Made by a program: the position numbers and the translations under genes. DNA of 64,000 nt, taken from NCBI GenBank assembly GCA_947455205.1, contig CANGNF010000008.1, forward strand, positions 62,001 through 126,000, written 5' to 3'. The number at the start of each line of letters is the position of its first letter. The stretch's first letter is position 1. This DNA is from Acetobacteraceae bacterium. Its GTDB lineage: Bacteria; Pseudomonadota; Alphaproteobacteria; Acetobacterales; Acetobacteraceae. This document shows positions 11,978-21,763 of the stretch, piece by piece. The notes beneath the pieces are model-generated. The model was given only the letters and a program-made list of their open reading frames with translations, searched no databases and was not told the origin of the DNA.

Positions 11978-12985
11978 TCAGCGGCGGCGCAGCAGGGCGG
12001 GCAGCCGGCGCAGCAGCCCGGCCACGCCCCCCGGCAGCACGAAGAGGAACGCGATGAGGATGCACCCGTAGATCACGCCCGGCGCGGATTTGGAGATTTC
12101 CTCCGCCAGGTTGGGCACGAAGACCACGAACAGCCCGCCGAAGATCGGCCCGATGATGGAGGCGACGCCGCCCACCACCATGCCGACGAACAGGGTGATG
12201 GAGAGCGTGGCCTGGAAACTGTCGGGCGAGACGAACTCCACCGCGATGGCGGAGAGCGCGCCGGCCAGGCCGGTGATCATGGCGGAGACGGCGAAGGTCG
12301 CGGTCTTCAGGTTGGCGATGTCCATGCCCATCGCCTCGGCGGCCAGGGCGTGGTCGCGTATCGCCATCATGGCGCGGCCGATGCGGCTGGCCATCAGGTT
12401 GCGCGCCAGCACGAAGACGCCGAGCGCGATGCCGACGGTGACCAGGTAGAGGAACTGGTCCACGTCCAGCGGCAGGCCGAAGGGCGCGTCCGGCTTGGTG
12501 ACCAGCACGCCCTGCACGCCGCCGGTCCAGTCCTCGATGCCCTTGTACTTCAGGATCTGCGGCACCGCGACGGCGAGGGAGAAAGTGGTCAGCGCCAGGT
12601 ACAGCCCGCCCAGCCGCAGCGCCGGGCGGCCGATGCCCCAGCCGACGATGCCGCAGATGACCGCGGCCGCCGGCAGCGTGGACCACCAGGGCAGGCTGAG
12701 CTTGTCCAGCATGATGGCCGCGACATAGGCGCCCACCGCGTAGAAGGCGCCGTGGCCCAGGCTGATCTGGCCGTTGTAGCCGGTGACCAGGTTAAGCCCC
12801 AGGATGGCGATGGCGTAGATCGCGGCCAGCGTCAGCTGGAACAGCCGGTAGCTTTCCGCCGTGAAGAGCGGCAGCAGCAGCAGGGCGATGCCGATGGCCC
12901 AGAGCAGGCGCGGGTCCACCCGGAAGCCGGGGCGCACCACGCCGCTGCGGAGCGACGGCGGGGCTTCGCTGAACTGGCTTGCCAT
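11978..12985 (-). CDS. livM: Liv-type ABC transporter permease LivM (locus 1)
   Basis: Inner-membrane permease of 335 residues with multiple hydrophobic helices. The conserved LNLVTGYNGQISLGHGAFYAVGAY stretch (shown only in part: VTGYNGQISLGHGAF) and the coupling-helix region RIGRAMMAIRDHALAAEAMG identify LivM. It ends in an arginine-rich tail (LRRLPALLRRR). It pairs with LivH at a 4-base distance and precedes the binding-protein gene by 31 bases. Confidence 0.9.
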   Translation of the reverse strand: MASQFSEAPPSLRSGVVRPGFRVDPRLLWAIGIALLLLPLFTAESYRLFQLTLAAIYAIAILGLNLVTGYNGQISLGHGAFYAVGAYVAAIMLDKLSLPWWSTLPAAAVICGIVGWGIGRPALRLGGLYLALTTFSLAVAVPQILKYKGIEDWTGGVQGVLVTKPDAPFGLPLDVDQFLYLVTVGIALGVFVLARNLMASRIGRAMMAIRDHALAAEAMGMDIANLKTATFAVSAMITGLAGALSAIAVEFVSPDSFQATLSITLFVGMVVGGVASIIGPIFGGLFVVFVPNLAEEISKSAPGVIYGCILIAFLFVLPGGVAGLLRRLPALLRRR

Positions 12986-12989
12986 GGCG

Positions 12990-13859
12990 CTACACCCGGC
13001 TCAGCACGACGCGGCCGAACAGCCCGGCGGGCCGTACCAGCAGCACGCCGATGATGATGACCAGCGCCAGGGTCAGCTTGAGCTCGGTGCCGACGATGTA
13101 GGTGCCGCCCAGGTTCTCGATGACGCCGACGGCGAAGCCGCCGATGACCGCGCCGCCGGGGTTGTCGATGCCGCCCAGCAGGGCGCCGGCGAAGGCGTAG
13201 AGCAGGATGCCCAGCATCATGTTGGGTTCCAGGAAGACCACGGGCGCCACCATGATGCCGGCGATGGCACCGATGGCCGCCGCCAGCCCCCAGCCCAGCG
13301 CCAGCATCCAGCCGACGCGCACGCCCACCAGCCGCGCACTGGCGGGGTTGTAGGCAGCGGCGCGCATGGCCAGGCCAAGCCTGGTGTAGCGGAAGAACAG
13401 GAAGACCAGCCCCAGCACCACCAGCGTGACCGCGGTGCTGCCCAGCTCATGCCCCGAGATCAGCCCGCCCAGCAGCGGGCCGTCATGGAACGGGGTGGGG
13501 AAGGGCTTGACCGTGTAGTCGAACACCCAGCCGGTCAGGTTGCTGACCACCAGCACCAGGCCGATGAAGACGCCGACATGGGTCAGCACGCTGGCATTGG
13601 CCACGGGTCGCATCAGCACGCGTTCGATCATCACGCCCAGGCAGAAGCTGATGGCGACGGTGGCCAGGAAGGCCAGCCAGAACGGCCAGCCGGCATTGAC
13701 CAGCGTCAGCGCGATATAGGTCGAGAAGGTCGCCATCTCGCCCTGCGCGAAGTTCACGTGGTGCGTCGCCTGGTAGATCATCACCAGCGCCAGCGCGACC
13801 GAGGCGTAGATGCCCCCGGTGGCGATGCCGGCGATGACCTGGTGCAGGAAGCCGTTCAT
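12990..13859 (-). CDS. livH: Liv-type ABC transporter permease LivH (locus 1)
   Basis: Inner-membrane permease of 289 residues. ATGGIYASVALALVMIYQAT and HHVNFAQGEMATFSTYIA are the LivH hallmark (NFAqGE). The C-terminal part has GGIDNPGGAVIGGFAVGVIE and VLLVRPAGLFG, which close the family fold. Order in the operon is G-F-H-M-K. The ATG at 13859 lies 12 bases after the livF stop. Confidence 0.9.
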   Translation of the reverse strand: MNGFLHQVIAGIATGGIYASVALALVMIYQATHHVNFAQGEMATFSTYIALTLVNAGWPFWLAFLATVAISFCLGVMIERVLMRPVANASVLTHVGVFIGLVLVVSNLTGWVFDYTVKPFPTPFHDGPLLGGLISGHELGSTAVTLVVLGLVFLFFRYTRLGLAMRAAAYNPASARLVGVRVGWMLALGWGLAAAIGAIAGIMVAPVVFLEPNMMLGILLYAFAGALLGGIDNPGGAVIGGFAVGVIENLGGTYIVGTELKLTLALVIIIGVLLVRPAGLFGRVVLSRV

Positions 13860-13871
13860 GCGCGGGGCCTC

Positions 13872-14565
<694 letters not shown>

Positions 14566-14576
<11 letters not shown>

Positions 14577-15354
14577 GGGCTTGCTCACCCAGGTAGGCGC
14601 TGATCACTTCCGGCGTGGCGCGGACCTCGGCCGGGGTGCCGTCGGCGATTTTCCTGCCGAAGTTCAGCGCCACGACCTTGTCCGACACGCGCATCACCAG
14701 GTTCATGTGGTGCTCGACCAGCAGGATGGAGAGGTCGAACTGCCGGCGGATGTCGTGGAACAGCTCTGCGAGCGCATCCACCTCGGAGTGGTTCAGGCCG
14801 CCGGCGGGTTCGTCCAGCAGCAGCAGCTTGGGGCGTGAGATCAGCGCGCGGGCGAGTTCCACGCGCTTCTGCCAGCCGAAGGGCAGGCCGGCGACCGGGA
14901 TTTCCGCGAATTGCTCCAGGTCCAGCATGGCCAGCAGGGCGCGGGCGCGCTCCTCGGCCTCACGCGCCTCCCGCGTGCTGGAAGGCAGCCGCAGCGCGGC
15001 GGCGAGGAAGCCGGCCTTGCCCTGGCTGTGCGCGCCGGCCAGCACGTTCTGCCGCACCGTCATGCTGCGGAACAGCGCCAGGTTCTGGAAGGTGCGGCCG
15101 ATGCCCAGGCCCATCATGCGGTGGCGCGGCAGGTCGCTGATCTTCTGGCCTTCCAGGCTGATCTGCCCTTCGCTCGGCCGGTAGAACCCGCTGATGCAGT
15201 TGAACAGGCTGGTCTTGCCGGCGCCGTTCGGGCCGATCAACCCGCAGATCTGGTGGCGCCCCACGTCGAACGAGACGCCGCCCACGGCGGTGACGCCGCC
15301 GAACCTGATGACGATGTCGCGCACTTCCAGCAGCGCGGCCGAATTGCCGCTCAT
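14566..15354 (-). CDS. livG: Liv-type ABC transporter ATPase LivG (locus 1)
   Basis: ABC ATPase of 262 residues. Walker A GPNGAGKTSLFNCISGF, IGRTFQNLALFRSMTV, signature region LPFGWQKRVELARAL, Walker B LLLLDEP and LVEHHM are present. The signature is altered: LPFGWQKR in place of LSYGQQRR. The ATG at 15354 gives the usual family length; an upstream ATG at 15447 would add 31 residues with no family match. First gene of the minus-strand liv operon, divergent from the CoA transferase. Confidence 0.88.
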
Positions 15355-15469
15355 GCGGCTTGCCCGTGGCGAGCCAGGCCCGATCCCATACGCTTCCCCC
15401 TGCTCGCGCCCTTCAGGGTCGCGCTTTGGTTCTGGCAGCCATACCACCGGGGAATGGACAGGTGAAGCA

Positions 15470-15482
15470 AGTGAAAATCACT
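15470..15482. promoter_or_regulatory. short perfect inverted repeat in a divergent intergenic region
   Basis: AGTGA-AAA-TCACT is a perfect dyad in the 220 bases between livG and the CoA-transferase gene. Such dyads often mark repressor sites, but no regulator gene is adjacent and no clear promoter hexamers were seen. Confidence 0.3.
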
Positions 15483-15574
15483 GCACATGGGGCCGAACGG
15501 GTGACGAGCCGGGTGGGATGGCGCGAAGCCGCGGGCTTGGGCAGGATCACCCGGAAATCACCGGAGGAACCCCC

Positions 15575-16762
15575 ATGACGCAGCCCTTTGCCGGCATCCG
15601 CATCGTCGACGCCACGCATGTGCTGGCCGGCCCCTTCGCCGCCTACCAGCTGGCGCTGATGGGCGCCGACGTCATCAAGGTGGAGCCGCCGACCGAGCCG
15701 GACCAGAGCCGCGACTCCGGCCCGGACTGGAGCCTGAACGACGCCAACATGGGCAGCTACTTCCTGACCCAGGGGTCCAACAAGCGCGCCATCACCCTGG
15801 ACCTGAAGCAGGCCGAGGGCATCGCCATCATGAAGGCGCTGATCGCCAAGGCCGACGTGCTGGTGGAGAATTTCCGCCCCGGCGCCTTCGAGGCGCTGGG
15901 CCTGGGCTGGGACGCCATGAGCAAGCTGAACCCGCGGCTGATCTACTGCTCGATCAGCGCCTTCGGCCAGGGCGGGCCGCGCGGCGGGCAGACCGCCTAT
16001 GACCATGTGATCCAGAGCACCTCGGGCATCATGGCCGCGACCGGCACGCCGGAGGTCTCGCCGCTGAAGCTGGGGGCGCCGGCGATCGACTACGCCACCG
16101 GCACCATGGGCGCGTTTGCGCTGGCCTCGGCGCTGTTCCAGCGGGAGCGGACGGGCAAGGGGCAGCGGATCGACCTGGCCATGCTGGACGTGGCGCTGAT
16201 GATGCAGGCCAGCCACATCACCGCGTGGAGCCGCACCGGCAAGAGCAGCGCGCCGAAGGGCAACGACCACGCGCATGCGACCAACAGCGCCTTCCCGACC
16301 AAGGACGGGCTGGTGATGCTGGGCGCCAGCAACCTGCGGCAGCAGGCGCGGCTGTGGGCGGCGCTGGGCCGGCCGGAGGTGGCCAAGAAGACCAACAAGG
16401 AACGCGAGACGCACCGCGCCGCTGAGGCCGCCCTGCTGCGCGAGATCATGCTGACCCGCACCGCCGACGAGTGGGAGACCTACCTGCAGGGCAAGCACAT
16501 CCCGGCCAGCCGCACCCGCCGCATGGACGAGACCATGGCCGACCCGCATCTGGCCTCGCGCGGGTTGCTGCACCGGTTCGACAGCGCGCCGGGGGTGGAG
16601 GGCGGCTTCACCGTGCCCGTCGCCGCCTTCAAGCTGGCGCATGGCGGGCCGGCGGTGACCGCGCCGCCGCCCACGCTGGGCCAGGACAATGACGCGGTGC
16701 TGGGCGAGCTGGGCTACGCCGCCGCCGACATCGCGGCGTTGCGGGCGAAGGGCGTGATTTGA
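15575..16762 (+). CDS. CaiB/BaiF (class III) CoA transferase
   Basis: Family III CoA transferase of 395 residues. It has GIRIVDATHVLAGPFAAYQL at the N-terminus, GADVIKVEPP, NKRAITLDLK, ADVLVENFRPGAFEALGL and YCSISAFGQGGP, in the family order. These interlocked dimers move CoA between carboxylic acids through an aspartyl anhydride; a candidate aspartate lies in AIDYATGTMGAF or RIDLAMLDVAL. GGAGGAA precedes the ATG at 15575. The TTT receptor that follows at 16765 suggests uptake and activation of the same organic acid. Confidence 0.9.
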   Translation: MTQPFAGIRIVDATHVLAGPFAAYQLALMGADVIKVEPPTEPDQSRDSGPDWSLNDANMGSYFLTQGSNKRAITLDLKQAEGIAIMKALIAKADVLVENFRPGAFEALGLGWDAMSKLNPRLIYCSISAFGQGGPRGGQTAYDHVIQSTSGIMAATGTPEVSPLKLGAPAIDYATGTMGAFALASALFQRERTGKGQRIDLAMLDVALMMQASHITAWSRTGKSSAPKGNDHAHATNSAFPTKDGLVMLGASNLRQQARLWAALGRPEVAKKTNKERETHRAAEAALLREIMLTRTADEWETYLQGKHIPASRTRRMDETMADPHLASRGLLHRFDSAPGVEGGFTVPVAAFKLAHGGPAVTAPPPTLGQDNDAVLGELGYAAADIAALRAKGVI

Positions 16763-16764
16763 CG

Positions 16765-17715
16765 ATGCATCGCCGGGCGCTGCTGGCGGCTGCCCTGCCC
16801 TTCTCGGCGCGTGCCGCCGGTTTCGCCACGCGGCCGGTGAAGATCCTGGTCTCCGCCGCCGCCGGCGCCAGCCTGGACATTCTGGCCCGCGCCATTGCGC
16901 CCGGGCTGGGCCAGGCGCTGGGCCAGGCGGTGGTGGTGGAGAACCAGGGCGGCGCCGGCGGGCTGGTGGCCATGCAGCAGGTGGCGCGCATGCCGCCGGA
17001 CGGCCACACCCTGCTGCTGACCGGCGACGGGCTGGTGACGCTGGGCGCGCTGCACCGCGAGGCCGGATTCGACCCGCGCGGCAGCTTCGCGCCCGTGACG
17101 CTGGCGGTGCGGGCGGCGCAGATATTGGTCACGCATCCCGGCACCGGCATTGCCGATGTGCGGCACTACGTGGCGCGGGTGAAGGCGGCGCCGGGTTCGC
17201 TGAACATGGGGCTGCCGGGCTGGGGTGGCATCGCGCATCTGATCAACGAGATGCTGAACCGCCAGCTGGGGCTGCGGGTGGAGTACATTCCGTATCGCGG
17301 CGGCGCACCGGCGGCGCTGGACCTGCTGGCGCGCCAGGTGGACGCCATCATCATCACCCTGCCGGCGGTGACGGAGCAGGTGCGGGAAGGCCGGCTGGTG
17401 GGGCTGGCGGTCAGCACCGCCCGCCGCGACCCGGCGCTGCCGGAGGTGCCAAGCCTGGCGGAGACGGTGGCGCCGGGCTTCGACGTGGAGAGCTTCCAGG
17501 GTGTGCTGGCGCCGGCCGGCACGCCTGCTGCCGTGGTGGCGGAGTTGCACGCCGGCATCTCCGCCGCGCTGGCGCTGCCGGCGGTGAAGGCGCGGCTGAC
17601 CGAGCTGGGCTACGAGATCGTCGCCGCCGGGCCGGCCGCCTTTGCCGAGCGCATCGCCGTGCTGGGCGAGCGCTTCGGCCAGGTGATCCGCGAGGCGGGG
17701 ATCACCGCGCGCTGA
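16765..17715 (+). CDS. TTT (Bug family) periplasmic receptor
   Basis: Exported receptor of 316 residues. MHRRALLAAALPFSARAA is the signal peptide. VKILVSAAAGASLDILAR replaces the usual PxPPGGxxD block, and VVVENQGGAGGLVAMQQV and IPYRGGAPAALDLLARQVD follow as in other family members. The ATG at 16765 lies two bases after the CoA-transferase stop; a TTG at 16759 overlaps it. Cotranscription with the CoA transferase is likely. Confidence 0.86.
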   Translation: MHRRALLAAALPFSARAAGFATRPVKILVSAAAGASLDILARAIAPGLGQALGQAVVVENQGGAGGLVAMQQVARMPPDGHTLLLTGDGLVTLGALHREAGFDPRGSFAPVTLAVRAAQILVTHPGTGIADVRHYVARVKAAPGSLNMGLPGWGGIAHLINEMLNRQLGLRVEYIPYRGGAPAALDLLARQVDAIIITLPAVTEQVREGRLVGLAVSTARRDPALPEVPSLAETVAPGFDVESFQGVLAPAGTPAAVVAELHAGISAALALPAVKARLTELGYEIVAAGPAAFAERIAVLGERFGQVIREAGITAR

Positions 17716-17732
17716 ACCGCTGGCGCGGTTCA
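17713..17732. terminator. hairpin between convergent genes
   Basis: TGAACCGC / TGGC / GCGGTTCA is a perfect 8-bp stem that includes the receptor stop codon. It lies between convergent genes and lacks a U-tract. Confidence 0.45.
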
Positions 17733-17782
17733 GCCCTTCCGGCGCGGCTGAGTCACGGCCAGCGGCGAAGCGCCTCGGCCGC

Positions 17783-18265
17783 TCAGGCGCGCAGCGTCTG
17801 CTCCAGCAGTTCCAGCGCGGCGACGCCGAAGCGGCGCATGTTGCCGATGCGGTCGCCATTGCCGGTTTCCAGCGTGACGCTGGCTTCCTTCAGGCCCGCG
17901 ACGGCAAAGCAGGCATGGCCGGCGTTATAGCCGTAGCGGTTGCCGGTCGGGCCGGTGGCGCCGATCTCCGCCAGGCACCAGGTGGTGGAGAGCTTGGCGC
18001 GCATGCCGCGGGCCAGCACCAGCGCATAGGCTTCGGTGGAGGGCGGCACTTCGGCCAGGGCGTCTCGCGTCAGGCCCAGCAACTCGGTACGTGCGGCAAC
18101 GGTGTAGACCACCGCCCCGCCCAGGAAGTAGGCGCTGGCGCCGGGCACGCTGAGCAACGCCGCCGAGATCAGGCCGCCGGCGCTGCTCTCGCTGATGCAG
18201 AGCGTTTCCTTGCGGTCCTTCAGCAGCGCGCCGACACGGGTGGCAACGGGCAACAGGCTGTCCAT
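17783..18265 (-). CDS. CinA C-terminal-domain (PncC-like) protein
   Basis: Stand-alone CinA C-terminal domain of 160 residues. TLCISESSAGGLISAALLSVPGASAYFLGG is the hallmark region (core ISESSAGGLISAAL), and IGATGPTGNRYG matches the later glycine-rich block. Family members include nicotinamide-nucleotide amidase (PncC), which converts NMN to NaMN. Here the usual TGIAGP is changed to ATGPTG, so activity on NMN is uncertain. The ATG at 18265 has GGGAGA upstream. It follows an SDR by 10 bases, which hints at a different, pathway-specific role. Confidence 0.75.
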   Translation of the reverse strand: MDSLLPVATRVGALLKDRKETLCISESSAGGLISAALLSVPGASAYFLGGAVVYTVAARTELLGLTRDALAEVPPSTEAYALVLARGMRAKLSTTWCLAEIGATGPTGNRYGYNAGHACFAVAGLKEASVTLETGNGDRIGNMRRFGVAALELLEQTLRA

Positions 18266-18275
18266 GGTTCTCTCC

Positions 18276-19034
18276 CTACATGGCGGACCAGGCGCCATCC
18301 ATCGGCAGCGCCGCGCCGGTGATGTCATCACCCGCGGGCGTGCAGAGGAAGGCGGCCAGCGCCGCGACCTTTTCCGGCTCGATGAAGCGGCGCGTCGGCT
18401 GGCGCTCCGCCCAGAACTTGTCCAGCACCACCTCGCGCGCATCCGGGCCGCGCTTGACCTGGGCCTCGATGCGGTCGGCGATGGCGGGCGTCAGCGTGCT
18501 GCCGGGGCAGAGCGCGTTGCAGGTTACCGGCGTCTGCGCGCATTCCAGCGCCACCGCCTTGGTCAGCCCGATCAGCGCGTGCTTGGTGGTGACATAGCCG
18601 GCGCGCGCCGTGCCGCCGATCAGCCCGTAGATGCTGCTGACATTGATGATGCGGCCCCAGCCGCGCTGCTTCATGCCCGGCAGGGCGTGGCGGATGGTGT
18701 GGAAGCAGGCGGTCAGGTTGACCGCGATATCGGCGTCCCAGTCGGCGGGGTGCAGCGCTTCGACCAGGCCGAAGTGGCGGGTGACCGCGTTGTTGACCAC
18801 GATGTCCAGCGGGCCGGCACCGGCCATCAGGGCCTCGATGTCCTTGGTGTTCGCCAGGTCGGCATGGACGTAGCGGGCGCCCTCCCCCAAGGCCTGGCGG
18901 TCGGGCTCGAAGGCCTCGGCGGCGACCAGGTCGGTCATCACCACCGTGGCGCCCTGGGCCAGCAGGGCGGCGGTGATGGCGCGGCCGAGGCCGCCCGCCG
19001 CACCGGTGACCAAAGCGCGCCTGCCGGCCAGCAT
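18276..19034 (-). CDS. SDR, 3-hydroxybutyrate-dehydrogenase-like
   Basis: SDR of 252 residues. TGAAGGLGRA binds the nucleotide and YVTTKHALIGLTKAVALE holds the catalytic Tyr-Lys. The segment after the active site (CPGSTLTPAIADRI, WAERQPTRRFIEPEKVAALA, ending PMDGAWSAM) resembles D-3-hydroxybutyrate dehydrogenases. The structural NNAG is NNAV here. The start overlaps the upstream MmgE/PrpD stop (TGATG), so the two are coupled. A hydroxy-acid substrate is a fair inference. Confidence 0.8.
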   Translation of the reverse strand: MLAGRRALVTGAAGGLGRAITAALLAQGATVVMTDLVAAEAFEPDRQALGEGARYVHADLANTKDIEALMAGAGPLDIVVNNAVTRHFGLVEALHPADWDADIAVNLTACFHTIRHALPGMKQRGWGRIINVSSIYGLIGGTARAGYVTTKHALIGLTKAVALECAQTPVTCNALCPGSTLTPAIADRIEAQVKRGPDAREVVLDKFWAERQPTRRFIEPEKVAALAAFLCTPAGDDITGAALPMDGAWSAM

Positions 19035-20428
19035 CAGCGCCGCGCCCCCAGCACGGCCAGCAGCGGGGTGAAGTCGGTGAGCGTCTCGAACCGCTCGACC
19101 GCGCTCACCACCACGTCCTGCTCGGCGCGGGTCAGGATGCCCTCCAGGTTACCGCGGAATTTCTGCTCGACTTCGGCGGCCGTGACCGGGTTCTCCGGGC
19201 TGGCGCGGCGGTGCAGTTCCTCGTGGCGCAGGGTGCGGCCGTCGCGCGTGTGCACCACCAGGCGGGCGGCGTGGCGGAAGGCGGGGCCCATGGCTTCCAG
19301 CTCGGGATCCTCATGCGCCGTGATGCGCGCGATCATCGCCATGATCTCGGGCGCGGCCAGGCGGTCCTCGGTGAAGGCGGCGGCGGTGACCTGGCCGGAC
19401 AGCGCCGTGACGGCCATGCCGTAGAACAGGTTCATCTGCGCGGCGGTGATGCCGGCGGGTTTGTAGGTCCAGGCGCAGTGGACATAGGTCATGTGGCCGA
19501 TGCCGACCTCGATGCGCTCGATGTCATCCGCGCGCAGGCCGCCGTCCGCCATCACCTTCCGCAGGCTGTCCAGCGCGGCGTGGATGCTGGTGACGGTGGG
19601 GTACATCTTGAAGCCGGTGTTCAGCGTCTCCCAGACCGTCCCCAGGCCGGCGGTCAGCTTCTCCGGCTTCGGCGTGCGGGCGAGGGAGGAGAGGAAGCCG
19701 CCATAGGGCGCCTCGAAGATGTCGCTGATGCCGGTGAAGCCGCGCGAGGCCAGCTCGGCGGCGCGGACGCCGCTCTCTCCGGCGCGGCCGGCGTGCAGGC
19801 GCTTGACCATGGCGCCTTCCTGCGCCGCCATCAGCCCGGCCGCGCAGGAACCCGCGATGCCGAAGGCGTTCCGCATGCCCGCCGCGTCGAGGCCCATCAG
19901 GCTGCCGGCGGTGGCCGCCGCCACGATGGTGCCGCTGGTGCCCTGCGGGTGGAAGCCGTTGAGGAACAGCGCCGTCGTCGCGGCATTGCCGACGCGCGTG
20001 CCGCATTCATAGCCGGCGACGATGGCGGCCAGCATCTGCTTGCCCGTGGCGCCGCGCTGCTCGGCGAAGCCCAGCGCGATCGGGCTGGTCAGGCTGTTGG
20101 GGTGCAGCACGCTTTCCTTGTGGATGTCATCCATCTCGAAGGCGTGGCCCGCGGTGCCATTGGCCAGCGCTGCCTGCGCCCAGCTGCCCTTGGCGCCGGT
20201 GCCCCAGAGCGAGACGGCGGGGGTTGCGCCCTCGGCCAGCACCACCTGGTGCAGCAGGCGCGTCCACGGCAGCGTCGCGCCGTGCAGGCACACGCCGATG
20301 CCGTCCAGCAGGTTCAGCCTGGCCTGGTCGACCACCTGGCGGGGCAGGTCCTCAAAGCGCAGCCCAGCGGCGAAGGTGGCCAGGTCGCGGGTGGCGTTGG
20401 GCAGCAGGGGGGCGGCTTCGGTGCTCAT
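19034..20428 (-). CDS. MmgE/PrpD family protein
   Basis: Protein of 464 residues in the MmgE/PrpD (2-methylcitrate dehydratase-like) family. LLDGIGVCLHGA, GTAGHAFEMDDIHKESVLHP and HPQGTSGTIVAAATAGSLMG are family blocks, and the FKMYPTVTSIHAALDSL segment follows in the second half. Family members dehydrate or isomerise polycarboxylates such as 2-methylcitrate or itaconate precursors. No prpB or prpC is nearby, so a propionate role is not supported. It heads a three-gene minus-strand unit with an SDR and a CinA-like protein. Confidence 0.85.
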   Translation of the reverse strand: MSTEAAPLLPNATRDLATFAAGLRFEDLPRQVVDQARLNLLDGIGVCLHGATLPWTRLLHQVVLAEGATPAVSLWGTGAKGSWAQAALANGTAGHAFEMDDIHKESVLHPNSLTSPIALGFAEQRGATGKQMLAAIVAGYECGTRVGNAATTALFLNGFHPQGTSGTIVAAATAGSLMGLDAAGMRNAFGIAGSCAAGLMAAQEGAMVKRLHAGRAGESGVRAAELASRGFTGISDIFEAPYGGFLSSLARTPKPEKLTAGLGTVWETLNTGFKMYPTVTSIHAALDSLRKVMADGGLRADDIERIEVGIGHMTYVHCAWTYKPAGITAAQMNLFYGMAVTALSGQVTAAAFTEDRLAAPEIMAMIARITAHEDPELEAMGPAFRHAARLVVHTRDGRTLRHEELHRRASPENPVTAAEVEQKFRGNLEGILTRAEQDVVVSAVERFETLTDFTPLLAVLGARR

Positions 20429-20477
20429 GGGCGGGGCGTTTCCTTCTCCCCCGCACCATGCCGCGCCCGGCGGCCGG

Positions 20478-21749
20478 CTACAACGTCACGCCCAGGTCAG
20501 CGGCCTCGGCGGGGGTCAGGATGCCGCTGGCGCGCGGGGTCTGGTCCAGCTGCCACTTGATCAGCGCGGCCTGCACATTGGCGTCGAACTGGTCGCCGGC
20601 GCGCAGCCGCAGCTGGGCCCGCAGCGCCGTCACCGCCGGGCCGGAGGAGCCGAAGCGCAGCCGCCTCAGCGCCGCGTCGGGCTTGTCGGTGGCCAGCAGC
20701 CGGGCCTCGCGCCCGGTGAGCAGCATGTAGGTGTACTGCGCGGTGTCGTCGTTGCGGCTGGTGTCGGGCACGTAGTCGGCGTCCACGGTGCCCAGGGCGC
20801 GGCAGAACTCGGCCCAGGGGCCGGTCATCTTCCCCTCGCGGAAATAGCCGGGGATGACCTGGCAGCCCGCGCTGTCGAACTTCAGCGGGTAGCGGCGGCT
20901 GTCGTCGCCATAGGCCACGTGGATGTTGTCGCAGGGCAGCAGCGGGCCGTCCCAGTCGTCGCTGGCGCGGAACTGCATCTTGTTGTCGTCCACCCGGCGG
21001 CTGCGCAGCACCGTGACCGGCCGCTGCTGCAGCAGCGCCACCGGCAGCGGGTTGGGGCTGCTGGCACGGTGGGTGCCCACCTTGTAGCCATGCACGCCGG
21101 TGGGCAGCAGGTTGGCGTACTTGCCGCTGGCCAGCTTGGTCTGCACGTACATGTAGTCCGCGTTGCAGACGGTGGAGGCGGGGAAGCCGGCCAGCGTGCC
21201 ATCCGGCCTGAGGATACCCAGCGTGCACTGGAAGGTCTGGTGGTCCGGCGTGCTCTCCCGCAACTCCAGCGCCTGGCCGAAGCGGGCGGCCGGCGAGACC
21301 AGCACGCAGCCGCGCAGGCCGAACAGCAGGGCCGGCCCGCGCTGCGGCCAGTTGCCCCGCGCCGGCAGGGCGTAGCCGTTCAACGCGGCATGGCGGAACA
21401 GCGTCTCCGCGGTGAGGCGGAAGCTGTCGGTGCCGGCCGGCTCCACCGCCAGGCCGAGATAATCCGGCGAGAGCCGGTCCGGCGCCCAGGCCACGCCGGG
21501 GCGCTCGGCCTCGGTCAGCCGGCCCCAGAACGGCACGTCGGTGCCGCCGGGGCCGAGGAAGGCGTTGACCTCGGCACCGCCCTCGCCTTCGGCATGGGCC
21601 AGGAAGGCATCGACATCGGGGCCGTCATCGTCCGGCCGGGCGGCCGGCGGGTGCGGCTGGGCGCGGGGGGCGCCCGGCGGCAGGGTGGTGGCGGCAAGCC
21701 CGCCCAGCAGGCCCGCCATGGCGGCACGGCGGCGCGTGAAAACCGTCAT
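20478..21749 (-). CDS. Tat-exported protein with C-terminal peptidoglycan-binding domain and a YkuD-like H...SxGC motif
   Basis: Protein of 423 residues. FTRRRAAMAGLLGGLAATTL is a twin-arginine-type signal. The central region has no family I can name with certainty. It does contain NIHVAYGD (H277) and, 19 residues on, DSAGCQVIPG (C296), an arrangement like the H...S-x-G-C catalytic motif of L,D-transpeptidases or related cell-wall hydrolases. The C-terminus (LRFGSSGPAVTALRAQLRL ... VQAALIKWQ) looks like a PG_binding_1 repeat. It probably acts on the cell wall in the periplasm. It is divergent from the CHAT protease gene and shares its 93-base promoter region. Confidence 0.6.
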   Translation of the reverse strand: MTVFTRRRAAMAGLLGGLAATTLPPGAPRAQPHPPAARPDDDGPDVDAFLAHAEGEGGAEVNAFLGPGGTDVPFWGRLTEAERPGVAWAPDRLSPDYLGLAVEPAGTDSFRLTAETLFRHAALNGYALPARGNWPQRGPALLFGLRGCVLVSPAARFGQALELRESTPDHQTFQCTLGILRPDGTLAGFPASTVCNADYMYVQTKLASGKYANLLPTGVHGYKVGTHRASSPNPLPVALLQQRPVTVLRSRRVDDNKMQFRASDDWDGPLLPCDNIHVAYGDDSRRYPLKFDSAGCQVIPGYFREGKMTGPWAEFCRALGTVDADYVPDTSRNDDTAQYTYMLLTGREARLLATDKPDAALRRLRFGSSGPAVTALRAQLRLRAGDQFDANVQAALIKWQLDQTPRASGILTPAEAADLGVTL

Positions 21750-21763
21750 CGCTCAACCCCGCA

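Noticed and set aside
18276..19034. Firm naming as 3-hydroxybutyrate dehydrogenase
   Set aside because: C-terminal similarity is suggestive, but NNAV replaces NNAG and no ketone-body genes are nearby.
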